Below are positions 59,734 to 64,000 of a stretch of 64,000 bases of DNA, one piece after another (the first letter of the stretch is position 1; each line of letters starts with the position of its first letter). The position numbers and the translations under genes were made by a program. The stretch comes from Hansfordia pulvinata. Lineage: Eukaryota > Ascomycota > Sordariomycetes > Xylariales. The notes under the pieces are model-generated. The model worked only from the letters and a program-made list of their open reading frames with translations. It did not search any database and had not been told where the DNA came from. Location of the stretch: positions 779,001 to 843,000 of the forward strand of contig BJKQ01000012.1 of assembly GCA_006538405.1 (NCBI GenBank). The letters run 5' to 3'.

Positions 59734-60812
59734 CTAGTTGCTTTTGCGGCCCTTCTTGCCCTTCTTGGCGCCCACTGCCCTCTTCGCCTTGTTCCTAGCC
59801 TCCACGTCGCCTTCGGCCAGCCATTTGCACGCCTTGATCAATTGCACGACGTTGAGGAACTGCTTGATGGCCATGACGGGAAAGCTGACGCCCGTGATGA
59901 TCCACGGGAAAGTCGAGTCCATCTTGTTGGCGCGCGCAAGCTCCAGAGCGGCGGCGCTGTAGGGGTTGGTGAAGAGTTGCTTCAGGACGGAGCTGCTGAC
60001 TTCCCCGCCGGACCGGATAGCATCGGCCTTGCTCTCGCTGACACCCTGCAGCAGTTGAGGGGAAAGGTAGGGCGACGAAAAAGACAGGAGGTAGAGGCCG
60101 ATGAAGAAAAGCTCGTTCAGGGCACAACAAATGAAGAGGACGGTCTGTGGAGGATGCGAGTCGGATCAGCGGCGCATTCTCGCCCGAAGGGAAACGAGGT
60201 TAGACATACCTTGTTCGTGTAGTAGAGGTTAAGGAGCCAGCTCCTCTCCTTGTTCACGTTCTTGTGGCTGGTCTCGGCGCCTCCCATGACCAGAGTGGTG
60301 AACATGTGGATGTAGTGGCTGGCAAAATCGAGAGAGATGAGACTCTGGAAGACGATGGCCCAGCGGGGGAAGGCGGAGGACAGGAAGACGAGTAGACACG
60401 AGGTCGTACAGCGGTCGGTGACCATGTCAAGAACGGCGCCGAAGCGTGTAGACTGGTCGCAGAGGCGGGCGGCGTAGCCGTCGAGGGCATCCAGCAGGCA
60501 GGAGATGCTGTAGAGTAAGGAACATGTCCGGGGGTGGAGCGGCATGTAGTAGAGGGAGGCGATGGCCAGGACGATGCGGAAGTAGCCGATGATATTGGGC
60601 CAGAAGAGAAAGATGTTCTCGGTCTCTTTGGCAGCATTTTTACCGTTGGCAGCCGAGCCCGGGGCTGGCGTCACGAGGGGTTGGCCGTTGGTGTTGGGGT
60701 CGGCATCGTCGCTCTCGGCGGTGGATAGATCTTCAGAGGGCGACTTTGCCGGGGTGTCGTCGTTGTTGGCGAGGGCCATGGCTGTCTGCCGGCGCGTTCG
60801 TCTCTCGGACAT
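59734..60812 (-). CDS. pis1: Phosphatidylinositol synthase
   Basis: CDP-diacylglycerol-inositol 3-phosphatidyltransferase, an ER membrane enzyme that makes phosphatidylinositol from CDP-DAG and myo-inositol. Exons 60812-60210 and 60144-59734 (GTATGT donor, CACAG acceptor) give 337 residues. The CDP-alcohol phosphotransferase motif is complete: D111-G112-x2-A115-R116-x8-G125-x3-D129-x3-D133. It is preceded by ENIFLFWPNIIGYFRI. Several hydrophobic spans follow. The Ser/Asp-rich N-terminal 60 residues and the basic C-terminus (KRAVGAKKGKKGRKSN) are extensions typical of filamentous fungi. A second ATG at 60,779 could be used. No defects seen. Confidence 0.95.
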
Positions 60813-63800
60813 GTTGGTGCGGGGTGTGAAAGCGCAGAAGTTGGTATTATAGGACGGCGCGAATGACGGCGACTGGCCCGGATCTCGACCTGGAGGGAAG
60901 CTGCTCTGGGGCAGAGGCTGATGAGCTTGATGGCGTCGATGGGTTCGTACGGGGGCCGATGCGGTGTCTTGCAGCGGAGTTGGTGGCAGGGCAAAATCGG
61001 TCGCAAGGTGGGCGGGAGGATCGGATGATGTCAGGGTGCGTTGGGAAGTAAGCTTGCTGGGCTAGGCGAGAAGCTCGTGTGGTGGGTGAGAAGGGAGAGG
61101 GATCGAGACGAAAGAAGAGCTACGCCGAAGATGCAGTCCAGGGCGATGAAAGGAATGAGGCGAAGAGGAAAAGGAGAAATTGGGGCGACTGGACAGGCAC
61201 AGTGGCAGGAAGACAGGGCGGGAGAGGAAGCAGGCGTCGATGCAGACGCAGAGGCTGAGGCGTCGGTCTGCGACTGTGGATGGACAGAATCGTGTCTGGA
61301 CCGACGAATCTCGAGCCAACGAATTTGTTACTTGGCAGCTTTAGGTATCAGACGTACAGATTGGTAGTGGAGGTACTCGTACGAGTACCTGCTCGTGGGC
61401 CCCGGCCCGAGCGAGGCGCGTGAGAGCTTGGCTCGGCCTGAGGTACTTGGAGGGCGCGCACCATGCCGCGTCATCCCAGGTACCGCCCCGTGGAGCGCGA
61501 TCAGGGGTCCTCCCGAGATCCCTGGGCCACATCCAGGACACGGGAACGGTTCCAATGGAATGCACATCCATTGAGGCTGCTTGACAGCAGCTGTCAGGGA
61601 TTCCGAGGCGACGTTGCAGAACCTCGTGCACCCTCGATTCTGCAACCCGTTGTCACCATTGGAAGTCGCATGCCGGGTTCTCTCGTGACCTGGACATTTC
61701 GACAGCATCGGGTGCAAATGTAGACCAGCATATGGATCCGCCGCACGAAACTGATAATGCCCGTACCTGTCCCGTGGACCTCACATGCCCACTGCTTTTC
61801 TACTGCCGGTGGCGTTGATATTCGTAACAGCAGCGGCGCGATGACGTACCTACGGCCAAAGTGCGTGCACACACAAGAAATGCCATTGGACACTGGCGGG
61901 GCCTTTGAGCTGTCCGGATACGCGATACTCGTGGACAGCGTCCGTGGCCCCGCTCTAGTAACTCGCACGCGTTACTCTGCTCTCCTCGGTCGGTGCATCT
62001 GGAGTCGCAAACGTTGATTCCGATTCGAATAAAGGCACGGGCCGAGAGGTCTCCAGTGTCCGTCGCCGTGGCGGTCCTCGGGAGGCGAAGATATATTCAA
62101 CAATTGGCCTTTTTAATGAACGACGTCGGGACCAGATCAGGCCGCAGACGGTGTAATAGCACTCAGCTATCGGCGTCGCTGTGGCCGATGACGTCGGCCG
62201 CTATCAAGTCAATGTAGCTCGCGACTCGAAATGCCAAGCCTCATCAGAACTACAAATATGTATCTCACTCTGGTCTTCAAAACCCGCACACACACAGAGA
62301 ACCGAGCACACGCCGTCGATAAGCCTTGCACATTGCTAAGAGCGCAGATTTGCGGTGGGATCGATCTGGAGTCAAACCGCCGCGGTCAGATAGGCACCGT
62401 CACCACTACTCGTACGAGAACAGCGCCATCCAATCTGGCCAAGCTCTGACCAGGCCGCGGGCAGTGTTCCCAACTCTGCAAGAAATGACCAGTCAATAGC
62501 GGCACACACCCGGCCAGCTCGGACATGCGTGCGCCGGCCTCCAAGGAGTGTCTGCTGGTAAGAGTACTCGTGCTCCGTTCGCCTGCGAGGTGTCCTTGCT
62601 GCAGAGCTCTCCACTGTGGCCAACCGTGCACATACAATGCAATGGCAGGCCGGTAATCGTGCTGTCGCCAGCTTTAAAGATGAGATTGATGTTGGATCCC
62701 GCAGGGATAGCGGCGAGATCGGGGCAATGACTCGTGTGAACACAGGCTCCGCTGTATGGCCCATGACAAGGGCCATTCTCCAAGCTACCTACCTACCAGT
62801 TTGTGAGCCAGCCATGGTCAGATCGGCCTAACGTTAGATCGGAGGCGGGCCGTCTATTCAACAGTGGCAGTCGACGGATACGGGGTAACAGGGACTCTGA
62901 AGATGCCCCGTGTGCCTGTGCAAGCCAGCTGTGTTCAGACCAGGTCAAGCCCCAGCGGCTCTGTCGAGGGCGGTGTCAAAGGGCGTTTCGACCGGGAGCC
63001 CCCTCCTTCCAGCCCCTGCAATCAAGGAACCAGACGGCAGTTGGCCGTGCGTGCTCAGAACCAGTGGACTCACGACGGCCTCAATCGGGTCCTGTGCCTA
63101 AGCTTGCGGTCCTGCTCGTGCTTGATTTGGTATTATCTCGTCTCGTCTCGTCTCGTCTCGTCTCGCATCCCGGCGCGTCTGCTGGGCAGAAGATTACGAG
63201 CACTCGTGCCACTGTGTTGCGGATAGGATACAAAAATAGAGGGCGCACCCTGCCCTAGGCGGCGCATCAACTCTGCAAAGTCTGCGCCTCGCCCGTGGAG
63301 ACACCAACGCTTGCAATAAATTGGCGGAGAAGAAAATAGCAACATCACCACTAAGATCAGGTTTTGAGACCATCAGCACCATCCAGGGTTCAAAATCCCA
63401 GTAAGTTGTTTGAGTCTCTTCAGTTTGATCTTTGCTCCCACACCCCCGAGGTCTGCTTTGCGTCACTCGAGCGAGTGAGTCGCTGCTCTGAATCTGCACC
63501 GCCACCCATATTTGCAGCAATTGCCGTGCGCCGCAATTGCCGTGCGCCGCTCAGGGAAGAGACAGACAGGCAGGCAGACAGGCTGGACTACGGCCGGCCG
63601 GCTGGCGAGGGGCGAAAGCCAAGACACTGCGGCGGCAGAGCGAGTTTGGCGTGCATACGAGACTTTGCTGTGAGACTGGCGTCTTATGAATGGTGCAGGT
63701 CAGCTCGGGTGAATCAAGACGGGCAGTCCCGCCTGGCTCGGTCCTCTGCCTGCATTCTCACACTGCACAGCCATGGCTGCTGTTTGGAATTGAGGTATCT

Positions 63801-64000
63801 CGAGGTCGGACGAGATCAGACCCCTGCTCGTGGCCGCACTCATGACGTGGGTTGGCCAGACTCGACGGGTACTCGTACGACGCACGAGTGAGGACGGGGC
63901 GCACATCCATGCGTCACGATCACGAGACTCGGCCAGCAGAACGAGCTGGAGTCTGGCTGGCCTCGGCCCTGCTTACCGAGTCGAGTCTCTACTCGCACGG
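60813..64000. other. Intergenic to the window end
   Basis: 3.2 kb upstream of PIS1 and beyond. It carries octamers at 61,374/61,380 (overlapping, forming TACTCGTACGAGTA), 62,407 and 63,870. No conserved frame. A gene starting beyond 64,000 cannot be excluded. Confidence 0.5.
63136..63165. repeat. (TCTCG)6 microsatellite
   Basis: Six perfect pentanucleotide units. Confidence 0.95.

Larger units (their letters stand above)
40811..63877. repeat. Dispersed octamer TACGAGTA / TACTCGTA
   Basis: Exact copies begin at 40811, 42836, 42942, 43127, 43327, 43362, 43423, 43742, 43868, 44308, 51260, 54935, 56128, 57649, 61374, 61380, 62407 and 63870. Another lies at 23,129. None falls in an exon I defined. 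About 1.5 copies would be expected by chance in 50 kb on both strands at equal base frequencies. Many sit in the longer form CGTACGAGTA. Confidence 0.75.

Noticed and set aside
63375..63405. Possible tRNA B-box (ggttcaaaatccc)
   Set aside because: The T-stem does not pair correctly and no A-box or acceptor stem was found.

Overview
The window is nuclear DNA of a filamentous ascomycete (Pezizomycotina, most likely Sordariomycetes). The genes carry short GT-AG introns, often with CTAAC-type branch points. They encode fungus-specific families (Mus7/MMS22, the SAT4-type rhodopsin fold, a 'fungal N-terminal' orphan). The first 12.3 kb looks like saturated repeat-induced point mutation (RIP). I cannot name the species.

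Layout. 1-12.35 kb is an AT-rich, RIP-degraded block with no credible gene. It ends at a TG/TA microsatellite and switches abruptly to GC-rich unique sequence. 13.8-24.5 kb carries housekeeping genes: ORC5 (+), the glycogen branching enzyme (-), mitochondrial ClpX (-), and a GTP cyclohydrolase I paralogue (-). 24.5-29.1 kb is the most unusual part. The GTP cyclohydrolase gene is divergently paired with a gene for an apparent four-module protein: methyltransferase-like fold, BBE-type FAD oxidase, animal-type phosphomevalonate-kinase-like P-loop kinase and APRT-like phosphoribosyltransferase. 30.3-40.5 kb holds COX5 (-), a 66-residue membrane protein (-) and the large repair scaffold MMS22/Mus7 (+). 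40.5-45 kb is a microsatellite-rich gap. 45-54.7 kb holds a SAT4-type membrane protein (+), a six-exon orphan with weak ankyrin-like sequence (+) and a CCCH zinc-finger protein (-). 54.7-59.7 kb is gene-poor. Phosphatidylinositol synthase (-) lies at 59.7-60.8 kb and no gene is visible after it.

Two window-wide signals stand out. First, five genes contain seven places where the reading frame breaks and one extra G:C base pair restores a conserved or plausible protein. This looks like systematic under-calling of G/C bases in the assembly rather than real gene decay, and it splits the four-module protein into separate open frames. Second, the octamer TACGAGTA/TACTCGTA occurs about 18 times between 40.8 and 63.9 kb, outside all exons I could define.

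Functionally most genes are unrelated housekeeping genes (replication, repair, glycogen, respiration, lipid, mitochondrial proteostasis). The GTP cyclohydrolase/four-module pair is the candidate for an undescribed small biosynthetic locus.
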